The translations under genes and the position numbers were made by a program. The notes below the pieces were generated by a model. The model ran no database searches. It was not told the DNA's origin and worked only from the letters and a program-made list of their open reading frames with translations. 64,000 bases of DNA. Source: JBQLZO01 sp052168315. GTDB lineage: Bacteria > Planctomycetota > Phycisphaerae > Phycisphaerales > UBA1924. The stretch lies in the NCBI GenBank assembly GCA_052168315.1, contig JBQLZO010000025.1:124001-188000 (forward strand), written 5' to 3'. Shown here piece by piece: positions 1 through 8,101 of this stretch (positions within the stretch are counted from its first letter, which is position 1; each line of letters opens with the position of its first letter).

Positions 1-1701
1 GGCGTACATGATCACGCGGCCGTTGATGTTGCGCGCTGCGCGCCCGATGGTCTGGATGAGCGAGGTCTCGCCGCGGAGGAAGCCGGTCTTGTCCGCATCG
101 AGGATGCACACGAGCGAGACCTCCGGGAGGTCGAGCCCCTCACGGAGCAGGTTCACGCCGACGAGGATGTCGAACTCGCCGAGGCGCAGGTCGCGGAGGA
201 TCTCGAGCCGTTCGAGCGTGTCGATCTCGGAGTGCAGGTAGCGGACCTTGAAGCCGTTTTTGTCAAGAAAGGCTGTCAGGTCCTCGCACAAGCGCTTCGT
301 CAGGGCGGTGATGAGCACCCGTTCTTTCCGCTCGACGCGGAGGCGGCACTCTTCCATGACATCGTGGATCTGTCCCTCGGCGGCCCGGACCTCGACCTCG
401 GGGTCGATCAGTCCGGTCGGTCGGATGATCTGCTCGACGATCTCGCCGTGGGTCTGCTGGAGTTCGTACGGGCCGGGCGTGGCGGAGACATAGACGAGCG
501 CGGGCGGTTCTCCTTCGAACTCCTCGAAGCGCAGCGGGCGGTTGTCGTACGCCGAGGGAAGGCGGAAGCCGTGGTCGACGAGGATCTTCTTGCGGTTGTA
601 GTCGCCGTTAAACATGGCCCGGATCTGGGGCACGGTGACATGCGACTCATCGATGAACATGATCCAGTCGCGGTCGTCCGGGTGGGTGCCGGCGGCGCGG
701 TGGAAGTAGTCCAGCAGGGTGAAGGGCTTCTCGCCGGGCTTGCGCCCATCAAAGAAGCGTGAGTAGTTCTCGATCCCGTTGCAGTACCCGACTTCCTCGA
801 TCATCTCGAGGTCGTACTTCGTCCGCGCCAGCAGCCGCTGGGCCTCCAGCAGCTTGCCCTCCGAGCGCAGCTCCAGCACGCGCGCCTCCAGTTCCTCGCG
901 GATCGCGGCGACCGCGGCGGCCTTGGCATCCTCGGGCATCACATAGTGCACCGCCGGGAAGACATGGAACAGCTGCTCGTCTGCCAGCACCTCGCCGGTG
1001 AGTGGGTCGACCAGCGCGATCGTTTCGATCTCATCGCCGAACATCTCAAAGCGGACCGCGAACTGCTCGTACGCCGGGTACAGCTCGATCGTGTCGCCGC
1101 GGACGCGGTAGGTGCCGCGTTTGAAGTCCACCTCCGCGCGCTGGTACTGCATGTCGGCCAGGGCGAGCAGCAGCTTCCGCCGGTCGACGGTCATGCTGCG
1201 GGTGACCGTGAAGACTTTCTCCTTGTACGCATCGGGCGAGCCCAGGCCGAAGATGCACGAGACGGACGCGACGACGATGGTGTCGCGCCGCGAGAGGAGG
1301 CTTGAGGTGGCGGCGAGGCGGAGGCGGTCGAGGTCGTCGTTGCGGGCGGTTTCCTTCTCGATGTAGATATCCCGCTGCGGGATGTAGGCTTCGGGCTGGT
1401 AGTAGTCGTAGTAGGAGACGAAGTACGCGACGGCGTTGTCGGGGAAGAGTTCCTTCATCTCCTCATAGAGCTGCGCGGCGAGGGTCTTGTTGTGCGAGAG
1501 GATGAGTGCCGGCTTGCCGAGGCGGGCGATGACATTGGCCATCGTGAAGGTCTTGCCGGTGCCCGTGGCTCCGAGGAGCGTGACGGCCCGTTCGCCCTCG
1601 GCCAGGCGCGCGCAGATGCCCTCGATCGCCGCGGGCTGATCGCCGGTGGGCTGGTGGGGGGTGGTGAGTTTGAAGGTCGAGTCCGTGGTGCTGCGCGGCA
1701 T
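1..1701 (-). CDS. uvrB: UvrABC system protein B (5' part, C terminus beyond window)
   Basis: Excinuclease ABC subunit B, the DNA-damage-verifying helicase-like ATPase of nucleotide excision repair; it acts with UvrA and UvrC in the cytoplasm. The first 567 codons are present, and the frame is open to base 1. Walker A GATGTGKT is at residues 44-51. The YYDYYQPEAY beta-hairpin region, which inserts between DNA strands, is at about 97-106. The SATPG helicase motif and the late helicase motif (IQTIGRAARN) are also visible near the window edge. The family is usually about 660-700 aa, so about 100 residues including the C-terminal UVR motif lie outside. The ATG at 1701 is 31 bp after the XRE gene and has no clear Shine-Dalgarno, so it may be read from the same transcript. 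Identification is secure; the start is the best-fitting ATG. Confidence 0.96.
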   Translation of the reverse strand, partial: MPRSTTDSTFKLTTPHQPTGDQPAAIEGICARLAEGERAVTLLGATGTGKTFTMANVIARLGKPALILSHNKTLAAQLYEEMKELFPDNAVAYFVSYYDYYQPEAYIPQRDIYIEKETARNDDLDRLRLAATSSLLSRRDTIVVASVSCIFGLGSPDAYKEKVFTVTRSMTVDRRKLLLALADMQYQRAEVDFKRGTYRVRGDTIELYPAYEQFAVRFEMFGDEIETIALVDPLTGEVLADEQLFHVFPAVHYVMPEDAKAAAVAAIREELEARVLELRSEGKLLEAQRLLARTKYDLEMIEEVGYCNGIENYSRFFDGRKPGEKPFTLLDYFHRAAGTHPDDRDWIMFIDESHVTVPQIRAMFNGDYNRKKILVDHGFRLPSAYDNRPLRFEEFEGEPPALVYVSATPGPYELQQTHGEIVEQIIRPTGLIDPEVEVRAAEGQIHDVMEECRLRVERKERVLITALTKRLCEDLTAFLDKNGFKVRYLHSEIDTLERLEILRDLRLGEFDILVGVNLLREGLDLPEVSLVCILDADKTGFLRGETSLIQTIGRAARNINGRVIMYA

Positions 1702-1732
1702 GGCCGATCGTAGTGCGCTGTCCGTTGGTCCA

Positions 1733-1966
1733 TCACGCCTCGGTGTACTCGAACACCTGTTCCACCCGCTTCCCGAACACCCGCGCGATCTTGAACGCCA
1801 CTTCCAGCGAGGGCGCGTACTTGCCCGCTTCGATCGCGTTGAGCGTCTGGCGCGAGACGCCCACGCGCTGGGCGAGCTGCTGCTGCGTCATCTCGCCGGC
1901 CTCGAACCGCAGCGTCCGGATCCGGTTCTTGATGCGCTCCGTCGGAGCGCCGCTCCCGCGCCCCAT
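1733..1966 (-). CDS. XRE-type helix-turn-helix transcriptional regulator, 77 aa
   Basis: Small DNA-binding protein consisting almost only of a Cro/C1-type HTH: the QQQLAQRVGVSRQTLNAIE region at about 28-46 is the two-helix core, followed by PSLEVAFKIARVF, typical of the YozG-like small XRE group. The ATG follows the stop of the upstream membrane-protein gene by 2 bp (TGA-GC-ATG), so the two are almost certainly translated from one message. In other bacteria small XRE proteins of this size are often paired with a multi-TM protein of unknown role. Autoregulation at the inverted repeats in the upstream promoter (2465-2492) is an inference. Exact target and ligand are unknown. Confidence 0.88.
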   Translation of the reverse strand: MGRGSGAPTERIKNRIRTLRFEAGEMTQQQLAQRVGVSRQTLNAIEAGKYAPSLEVAFKIARVFGKRVEQVFEYTEA

Positions 1967-1968
1967 GC

Positions 1969-2388
1969 TCAGATCCCCCGCCGGTAGTACAGCGCCTGCA
2001 GCGCCAGCCTGAGCACCTCGCTCCCGAACAGCGAGAGCAGCAGCGTGTGAACGGCCCACACCGTCGGCACGCCCAGCGCCAGCAGCCCCACGCCCGCCAG
2101 CACGCCGACGCCCAGCAGCCACGACGAGTGCGCCTCGGCCCGCCACCCGATGATCCGGTCCCGCTCGTCGGGCTTCTCGGGCTTGCCCACGACGGCCGCG
2201 ACGATGTGCCCCAAGATGAGCACCACCACCAGGAGCCCCGACGCGACTAGGAACGTCGCCACATACCCGGCCACCGAGTGCATCCCCCGCGCCATCATCC
2301 ACCCCGCCGCGAGCAGGTACCCCCCCATCACCACCAGCAGCGAGACCAACTGCACCCAGACGCTCCGCTCTTCAAACGATGGCAACAT
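1969..2388 (-). CDS. Four-TM membrane protein partnered with XRE regulator, 139 aa
   Basis: Hydrophobic protein with probable membrane helices at about 11-33, 41-66, 90-109 and 111-130, and a short charged loop (KPEKPDERDR) between helices 2 and 3. No catalytic motif is recognised; it resembles the small multi-TM proteins that precede small XRE regulators. The ATG at 2388 has a good ribosome site (AAAGGAG, 6 nt spacing) and lies about 70 nt behind a strong promoter. Longer in-frame readings upstream cross the promoter and are rejected. Function unknown; it might sense membrane state and control the regulator, but nothing in the sequence proves this. Confidence 0.8.
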   Translation of the reverse strand: MLPSFEERSVWVQLVSLLVVMGGYLLAAGWMMARGMHSVAGYVATFLVASGLLVVVLILGHIVAAVVGKPEKPDERDRIIGWRAEAHSSWLLGVGVLAGVGLLALGVPTVWAVHTLLLSLFGSEVLRLALQALYYRRGI

Positions 2389-2464
2389 CACGGCTCCTTT
2401 CGCACGCCCCCCACTGCCCTGTCGACCGGACCCGGCATCGCCACTTCGCGCCGCCGTGATGTCA

Positions 2465-2492
2465 ACTATAGACGACAATTGAAGCTTGTCAA
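2465..2492 (-). promoter_or_regulatory. Sigma-70-type promoter with overlapping inverted repeats
   Basis: Reading the minus strand: TTGACA (2492-2487), 16-bp spacer, TATAGT (2470-2465), with the start of transcription expected near 2458. The segment is strikingly AT-rich in a high-GC region. Two short inverted repeats overlap it: GACAA-N7-TTGTC covering the -35 and TGTC-N10-GACA covering the -10. Either could be an operator for the XRE protein encoded downstream. Confidence 0.7.
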
Positions 2493-2600
2493 ATATACGC
2501 GACACGCCCAATTCCCCTCGGAAGGGTGTCCGCGGAGTCATGGCCCCGAAACGACCGATGGAGCGCGGCTTCCGCCCACTCGGTTCGTGCGTTGGATTCG

Positions 2601-5162
2601 TCAGCCCCGCGCACCCAGCAGGGCCAGCGGGCGTGCCCTCGCCACGCGCCAGATGATCGGCGCTGTCACCAGCAGCGTCATCCCGATGAGCATCGCCCAG
2701 CCGGTCGCTAGGGCGCCGACCGGCGGGCGCATGCTCAGTTCCAGCCCGGCGATCAGTTCGTACATCCGCATGCCCGCCCACGAGCCCTGGAGCCCGAGGG
2801 CCGTGCCGAGCAGCGCGGCGGTGAGGGCGATGAGGAGCACCTCCGCGAAGATCATCCGCGCGACGAGCCCGCCGCCGGCGCCCACGGCCCGGAGGATGCC
2901 GAACTGGTGCTTCCGCGCATCGATGCTCGCGATCACCACATTGCCCACGCCGAGGCACCCGATGAACATCGCCCCGAAGGCGATGATGGTGGCGATGCGC
3001 ATGGAGCCGGTGCCGATGGCGGTGATCTCCTGCTTGATCTCCTGGCCCGAGCCGACGACGAGCGCGGTGGACTCGAACTTCGATCGGATGGCGGGCAGGG
3101 CGGCCGAGTCGGGCACGGAGCCGTCGAGCCCGATCTGGATGAGGTGGATCGCGTCGGTCTCGAACACACGGATGAGGTCATCGCGCGATCCGAACACCGA
3201 GTGCATGGCCTGGTCGGCGTACTCGCGCCCGATGTCGAAGTACTTCGAGATCAGGTCCAGCCCCGGCGAGGACACCGCGCCGACGATCTCGAACTCGTGC
3301 TCGACGCCGTTGTGCTCGATCACGAACGGCTGCCCGACCTCGTACTCGTTGCGCTGGACGAGGAACTCCTTGGCGACGAGCACCGCGCCGCCCTCCTTGA
3401 GCCGGCGGATGGCGTGCTCCCGGTCGCCGGCGACCCAGTCGAGCCGGGTCATCTCGAAGAACGCCTCGGGCTCGAAGGCGACGAAGGTGGTCTTGGTCTC
3501 GCGGAAGCCGCGGAGCCCGAAGGCGGCCGAGTCGATCTTCTGGAGCGTGATCGCCACGGTACCGGTGACGAAGGGCAACTCTTCGACGCGGCGCTGCGCA
3601 TCGGCGTCGATGCCGAGCCAGCCGTGGACGAACGCGTCGGGGAACTTGATGGCGCCGAGCCAGTCGCGGAGCAGGGCCGAGCCGTTGGTCCAGATCGAGA
3701 CCATCATCGCGAGCCCGACCATGAGCGCGCCGGCGGTGAAGCCGTTGCGATAGGGGTGGGCGAGGTAGGCGTTCTGCACGCCCGAGCGCGGGAGCCTGAG
3801 GAGCCGCGTGATGATCGGCGATGCGAGGCGCGCCACGAGCATGCCCACAGGCACGCCGAGCACGAAGTACCCGATGAACATGGCCGGGAGCCCGACGGCG
3901 GTGTAGAGCCAGAACATGCGCGCGCCATCGTCGATGGTGCCGACGATGAGCGCCTGCGTCGCGAGCCCGATGATGCCCATCGCGGTCAGCGCCACCACGC
4001 CTTTCCAGGATGCGGGGCGTGACTCGGACGCCATGGCGCGGAGCGGTCGGATGCGCGCGGCCTTGAAGGCCGGGAAGGCCGCGCCGAGCATCCCCGCGAC
4101 CACCGCCCCGGTGAACGCCCAGAACAATCCGTCGTACGCGATCGAGAGGCCCGCGGGGAGCCGATCCGGGAAGAGCACGGCGATGAGCCACGCCAGCCCG
4201 ATCCCGAGGGGCACGCCCACCGTCGCACCCGCGATGCCCAGCAGGGCGCCGGTCCCGAGCTGCGCCACCGCGAGGTGCCCGCGCGTCGCGCCGATGCAGC
4301 GCATGATCGCCAGCTCGCGCTGCCGCTCGGAGGCGCTGGACGACAGGCCGGTGAGCACGATGAACCCGGCGGCGAGGTACGAGAGCACCGTGGCCATCAC
4401 GAACAGGAACTCGTTCGCGCGGATCGTCTGCCCGATGCCCGAGGTGATGCGCTCGGTCGTGCGGACGATGATCCCGCTGGGCGCTTCGCGCTGCCAGCGC
4501 TCGGCCAGCGTTGCGGCATCGCCCCCCTCCACCAGCTTCACCTTGATCTCGGTGATCAGCCCCTCGATCATCGAGGCGCGTTCCAGCGTCGCGATCGTGG
4601 TGAACGCGCCGGCCCGGGCGACCGGCTCCATCGTCTTCTGTCGGCGGATGCCAACCACCGTGAGCGGTTCCATCTCCGGGCCGAAGCGCACCACGCCGAC
4701 GCGCTCGCCCACCTGCACTCCGAGCGCTGTGGCAAGGGCCTCGTCGAGCAGCAACTCGCCATCGCCCTCCACGCGCCGCCCGAGGTCGGGCTTCTCATCG
4801 ATGAGTTCGTATTCCAGCTCGGGCACGATCGCTTCGACGACCACGGTCTCGATCTGCCCGCCGGGTCCCTGCAGCGTCAGCGGACCCTTGGCCCGCGGCG
4901 CGGCGATGGCCACCTCCGGGTAGGCCCGCACGGCCTCGAGCACCGAGGCGTCGAAGGGCTGCTCGCCGACCTCGCGGACCTGGACCTCGGCCCGCCCGAT
5001 CGTTGATGAGACGCGGTACTCGAGCCCGGAGTTCAGCGATGAGAGCGCGCAGGCGATGGACGCGACCAGGGCGCTGGCCAGCGAGACCGCCAGCACGAGC
5101 AGCACCGTCCGGCTAGGCCGACCGAGCGCGTTGTTGATACTCAGCCGCAATCCCGGATGCAT
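2601..5162 (-). CDS. FtsX-like ABC transporter permease, 853 aa
   Basis: Large permease of the MacB/LolC/FtsX superfamily, the membrane half of an ABC system that usually extrudes lipoproteins, lipids or peptides rather than importing nutrients. One N-terminal membrane helix (about 17-40) is followed by a large periplasmic domain, a three-helix FtsX module (about 255-385), a central helix pair, a second periplasmic domain (about 480-700) and a final three-helix FtsX module (about 725-840). The duplicated arrangement at about 850 aa matches the long YbbP-like subgroup. It starts inside the ATPase gene (50-bp overlap) with its own GGAGG 7 nt before the ATG, so the two are translationally linked. 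Substrate not deducible. Confidence 0.9.
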   Translation of the reverse strand: MHPGLRLSINNALGRPSRTVLLVLAVSLASALVASIACALSSLNSGLEYRVSSTIGRAEVQVREVGEQPFDASVLEAVRAYPEVAIAAPRAKGPLTLQGPGGQIETVVVEAIVPELEYELIDEKPDLGRRVEGDGELLLDEALATALGVQVGERVGVVRFGPEMEPLTVVGIRRQKTMEPVARAGAFTTIATLERASMIEGLITEIKVKLVEGGDAATLAERWQREAPSGIIVRTTERITSGIGQTIRANEFLFVMATVLSYLAAGFIVLTGLSSSASERQRELAIMRCIGATRGHLAVAQLGTGALLGIAGATVGVPLGIGLAWLIAVLFPDRLPAGLSIAYDGLFWAFTGAVVAGMLGAAFPAFKAARIRPLRAMASESRPASWKGVVALTAMGIIGLATQALIVGTIDDGARMFWLYTAVGLPAMFIGYFVLGVPVGMLVARLASPIITRLLRLPRSGVQNAYLAHPYRNGFTAGALMVGLAMMVSIWTNGSALLRDWLGAIKFPDAFVHGWLGIDADAQRRVEELPFVTGTVAITLQKIDSAAFGLRGFRETKTTFVAFEPEAFFEMTRLDWVAGDREHAIRRLKEGGAVLVAKEFLVQRNEYEVGQPFVIEHNGVEHEFEIVGAVSSPGLDLISKYFDIGREYADQAMHSVFGSRDDLIRVFETDAIHLIQIGLDGSVPDSAALPAIRSKFESTALVVGSGQEIKQEITAIGTGSMRIATIIAFGAMFIGCLGVGNVVIASIDARKHQFGILRAVGAGGGLVARMIFAEVLLIALTAALLGTALGLQGSWAGMRMYELIAGLELSMRPPVGALATGWAMLIGMTLLVTAPIIWRVARARPLALLGARG

Positions 5163-5868
5163 CGAGCCCCTCCGTCGAGATCACACCGGTGACCCGACCG
5201 TCGTGGATCGTGAACACGCGCCGGCAATGCACGGCCGCCGCGGGCTCGTGCGTCACCATGAGAATCGTCATCCCCCGCTCCCGGGCGACCTCGCCCAGCA
5301 GCTTCCAGAGCGCTTCGCTCGTCCTGGAATCCAGATTCCCCGTCGGCTCGTCCGCGAAGAGGATCGGGGGCGAGAACAGCAGCGCCCGCGCGATCGCCAC
5401 CCGCTGCTGCTCGCCGCCGGAGAGCGCCTGCGGTCGGTGGTCGGCGCGGTCTTCGAGCCCGAGCCGCTCGAGAAGTTCGCCCGATCGCTCGCGCAGCCAT
5501 CGCGGCTTCTCGCCGGCGAGCATGCCCGGGAGTTCGACATTCTCGCGGGCCGACATCGTGGTGATCAGGTTGAACTGCTGGAACACGATCCCGATCTCGC
5601 GCCGCCGGAACTCGGTCAGGGCCCGGTCGGACAGCCCGTCGATCCGCTTGCCGGCCACCCACACCTCGCCCGAGTCGGGCACATCCAGCGCGGCCAGCAG
5701 GTGCAGCAGCGTCGACTTGCCCGAGCCGGAGGCGCCCATGATCGCGTCGAACCCGGGATCGGCGATCTCCATGTCGACCCCGCGCAGCGCTTTGACCTCG
5801 CGCGTGCCGAGCGAGTAGGACTTGTGCACATCCACGCATCGGATCATCGGGCGGCGGGCCTCACGCAT
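5113..5868 (-). CDS. ABC transporter ATP-binding protein (LolD/MacB type), 251 aa
   Basis: Energy-supplying subunit for the overlapping permease gene. It shows Walker A GASGSGKST at about 46-54, a Q-loop (VFQQFNL), the ABC signature LSGGEQQRVAIARAL, Walker B LFADEPTG and the switch His in VTHEP. The EPTGNLD motif is typical of the MacB/LolD/FtsE branch, which works with FtsX-fold permeases. The start is ambiguous: ATG at 5868 is used, while ATG at 5847 (7 codons later) also fits; neither has a strong ribosome site. An in-frame extension upstream reads as non-coding. The stop lies 50 bp inside the permease gene. Confidence 0.93.
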   Translation of the reverse strand: MREARRPMIRCVDVHKSYSLGTREVKALRGVDMEIADPGFDAIMGASGSGKSTLLHLLAALDVPDSGEVWVAGKRIDGLSDRALTEFRRREIGIVFQQFNLITTMSARENVELPGMLAGEKPRWLRERSGELLERLGLEDRADHRPQALSGGEQQRVAIARALLFSPPILFADEPTGNLDSRTSEALWKLLGEVARERGMTILMVTHEPAAAVHCRRVFTIHDGRVTGVISTEGLDASGIAAEYQQRARSA

Positions 5869-6040
5869 GATGGGTTGGGGCGCAGGTGCCAACGATAGGC
5901 CATGGGCCCGGAACGGTTCGCCCGGTTCATGGGACCGGATGCCCCGCCGATCGCGGGCATGGACAGCGCGCCGGAAACGCCTCACGCTCGGGCGGAAGCG
6001 CCGGGTCGGGGGTGCGCCTCGGATGGTGTGCTACGGGAAC

Positions 6041-6421
6041 TCAGCCGGCGTATTTCGCGTCGTAGGCCTTGGCGTCCATCAGGGCGTCCAGCGGCGCGGT
6101 GTCGGCGGGCTTGATCTTCACGAGCCAGCCCTTGTCGTACGGATCATCGTTGAGGAGCGACGGGTTGTCGATCAGCGCCTGGTTCACTTCGACGATCTCG
6201 CCGCCGACCGCGGAGTACACATCGCTGGTCGCCTTGACGGACTCGACCTCGCCGATCGCGCCGCCGGGCTCGATGGTGGCGCCCACGGGCTTGAGCTCCG
6301 CGTAGGTGATGTCCGTCAACTCGCTGACCGCGAACTTGGTGATCCCGACGGTGACGACGCCGGAGTCGTTGCGGTGCCATTCGTGCGAGTCGGTGTACTT
6401 GCAATCGGCGGGGCTTGCCAT
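6041..6421 (-). CDS. gcvH: Glycine cleavage system H protein, 126 aa
   Basis: Lipoyl-carrier protein that shuttles the methylamine intermediate of glycine between the P and T proteins of the glycine cleavage system. Length and sequence match the family: HEWHR near the N terminus and the lipoylation site GEVESVKATSDVYS, with the lipoyl lysine at residue 63. A good Shine-Dalgarno (GAAGGA) precedes the ATG. No gcvT or gcvP is adjacent, so the gene stands alone here, as often happens when the system is split. Confidence 0.95.
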   Translation of the reverse strand: MASPADCKYTDSHEWHRNDSGVVTVGITKFAVSELTDITYAELKPVGATIEPGGAIGEVESVKATSDVYSAVGGEIVEVNQALIDNPSLLNDDPYDKGWLVKIKPADTAPLDALMDAKAYDAKYAG

Positions 6422-6728
6422 GGGTGGTCCTTCGTTCGATCGATCGCTGCTGCGGGCCAGCCGGTCGCATCCGGCTCGCTCGCGCGCGGGGCTTGGGAGC
6501 GGCGAGCGGCCTTCGGAGCGGGGCCGCACGCACGCCCCCGCCCTTCCGCGGGCGATCCTATCAGCGCTGCGAATCGACCGCGACCCGCGTCCCGCCCACG
6601 CCCGGATCCCAACCCCGCGTCCGGGCTCCCGGACCTTCGGTTGTCACTTCGGCGTCCGCTCTGGTAGGGTGTTGGCATGCTGCCCCGCGCGACCGACGGA
6701 TCGGTGCGTGCTGTAGCCGAACACCGCG

Positions 6729-7580
6729 ATGCTTCTCACCCTCTCCATCAGTTCGCTTCGGCGCGTCCTGACCGGGTCGGGCGGGACGGTGGCCCTCACG
6801 GATGTGCCGGCCATCGCCGCCGATGAACTCGGGCTCCGGGGGCTCGCCCTCGAGACATCGCTGCTGGCCGGCGTCGATCTCTCGGTGGTCGACGACCTGC
6901 GCGATGCGGCCGACAAGGCCCCGTGCCCGTGCCTGTTCCTCGTGGAAGACCAGGCCCACCCGCTCGGCGATCCCGATGAGGACCGGGTCGAGCCCTCGAT
7001 GCAGCGAATCGAGCGGGTCCTGCGCGTCGCCCACCGACTGGGGTGCTCGGCCGTCGCCCTCACCGTCGCGAGCCCCGGAACGAGCCTCAAGAACGCCATC
7101 AGTACCGAAGAGCACCTGGACTTTGTCGCCGCGCGCATCAAGGAACTCGTCAAGATCGCCGAACGCCTCGAGCTGAACATGCTCGTTGAGCCCGAGCCGG
7201 GCAGGCAGCAGCCGCCGGACCAGGTGACCGCGCTGATCAGGCGGGTCGGGGGGTTCCGCATCGGGTCGTGCCCGGACTTCGCCACCGCGACTGAGCACGA
7301 TGATCCGGTCCAGTACCTCCGTGCGCTGGTTCCCTACGCCTCGGCGGTCGGCGTGCCGACCTCGCACCAGCCCATCCCGGACCCGGACGGGGCCCCGCTG
7401 GGAGCCGGCGGGCCGGGCGCCTACGACCTGAGCGCGAGCATCGCGGGCGTTCGGGCCGTGGGATACGACGCGGCCCTGCTGATCAAGCACCGGTCCGCGA
7501 GCGACCCGATGCCCGCCATCGAGGCCACGCGTCAGGCCTTGGAGCAGATCCTGAGCCAGGACACGCCCTCCGGCGATTGA
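6729..7580 (+). CDS. Sugar phosphate isomerase/epimerase-like TIM-barrel protein, 283 aa
   Basis: Belongs to the AP-endonuclease-2 / xylose-isomerase-like TIM-barrel superfamily, whose members isomerise sugars or act on related polyols with divalent metal. Strand-helix repeats are visible: an LALE strand end, a ValAlaLeuThrVal strand, MLVEPEPG (probable metal-ligand Glu at about 156), GSCPDFA and a late LLIKHR strand. The usual HxxD metal pair is not obvious: the late strand has GVPTSHQPIPD instead, so the active site may be altered or adapted. The ATG at 6729 has no clear ribosome site. Substrate unknown; no sugar operon surrounds it. Confidence 0.72.
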   Translation: MLLTLSISSLRRVLTGSGGTVALTDVPAIAADELGLRGLALETSLLAGVDLSVVDDLRDAADKAPCPCLFLVEDQAHPLGDPDEDRVEPSMQRIERVLRVAHRLGCSAVALTVASPGTSLKNAISTEEHLDFVAARIKELVKIAERLELNMLVEPEPGRQQPPDQVTALIRRVGGFRIGSCPDFATATEHDDPVQYLRALVPYASAVGVPTSHQPIPDPDGAPLGAGGPGAYDLSASIAGVRAVGYDAALLIKHRSASDPMPAIEATRQALEQILSQDTPSGD

Positions 7581-7720
7581 CCCGACGGCGGTCGGCTCTG
7601 CAGCGATTGCCGCTCGCGGAATCCCGGACCCCCGATTTCCAGATCCCCAGCCCGGTTCCCAGACCGGTCCCGGGGCCGCCGCGGACGCTCCTATGCGTTC
7701 GGTGCGATCGGCGGGATTCA

Positions 7721-7750
7721 TTGGGCGGTCCATCGGGCCCGGTGTATACT
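7721..7750 (+). promoter_or_regulatory. Probable promoter of tRNA-Pro
   Basis: TTGGGC (7721-7726), 18-bp spacer, TATACT (7745-7750), placing the transcription start about 90 nt before the mature tRNA. The tRNA-Tyr gene in this window is preceded by the same geometry (TTGGAC-18-TATCGT), which supports both. Confidence 0.5.
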
Positions 7751-7847
7751 CGTTCCCCCACGACGCCCCGAAGCGTCGCGGGAACCCCCGGACGCCTTGC
7801 CCCACGCCGCACACCACGGCGAGGGGCTCCGGTGCCTGGAGACATCA

Positions 7848-7921
7848 CGGGGTGTAGCGCAGCTTGGTAGCGCGTCTCGTTCGGGACGAGAAGGTCGTAG
7901 GTTCGAATCCTATCACCCCGA
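7848..7921 (+). tRNA. tRNA-Pro (anticodon CGG)
   Basis: A cloverleaf folds cleanly: acceptor CGGGGTG (7848-7854) with CACCCCG (7914-7920), D arm with GGTA, anticodon stem TCTCG/CGAGA around loop TTCGGGA (anticodon CGG), and T arm with GGTTCGAATCC. It closely resembles bacterial proK. The discriminator base is A; the 3' CCA is not encoded and must be added enzymatically. Confidence 0.97.
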
Positions 7922-7938
7922 CTTTTTGAGAGATCAAG

Positions 7939-7968
7939 CCCTTCGACCAGCATGTCGAAGGGTTTTTT
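7939..7968 (+). terminator. Rho-independent terminator after tRNA-Pro
   Basis: Perfect 9-bp stem CCCTTCGAC/GTCGAAGGG with loop CAGCAT, followed directly by six T residues. It lies 17 nt beyond the tRNA. Confidence 0.93.
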
Positions 7969-8033
7969 CGTTGTGTGAGGCGGGGTGACGGCGTCGAGGC
8001 TGCGGCCCAAGCCTTCAAAACCAATACTTACAC

Positions 8034-8079
8034 CGCATGATGCGTACGGCTTCACATGGTTGGAGACTGCAACCATGTG
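8034..8079. repeat. Two inverted repeats upstream of the propeller gene
   Basis: CGCAT-G-ATGCG (8034-8044) is followed by a perfect 10-bp inverted repeat CACATGGTTG / CAACCATGTG with a 7-nt loop (8053-8079), ending 22 bp before the ATG of the next gene. It could be an operator or a 5'UTR hairpin; there is no T-run, so it is not a terminator. Confidence 0.6.
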
Positions 8080-8101
8080 ACGCCATCCAAGTAGACAGGC
8101 G

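Noticed and set aside
2907..4022. Frame of 371 codons on the plus strand
   Set aside because: Antisense to the ABC permease; content is His/Asp/Glu/Gly biased and has no domain.
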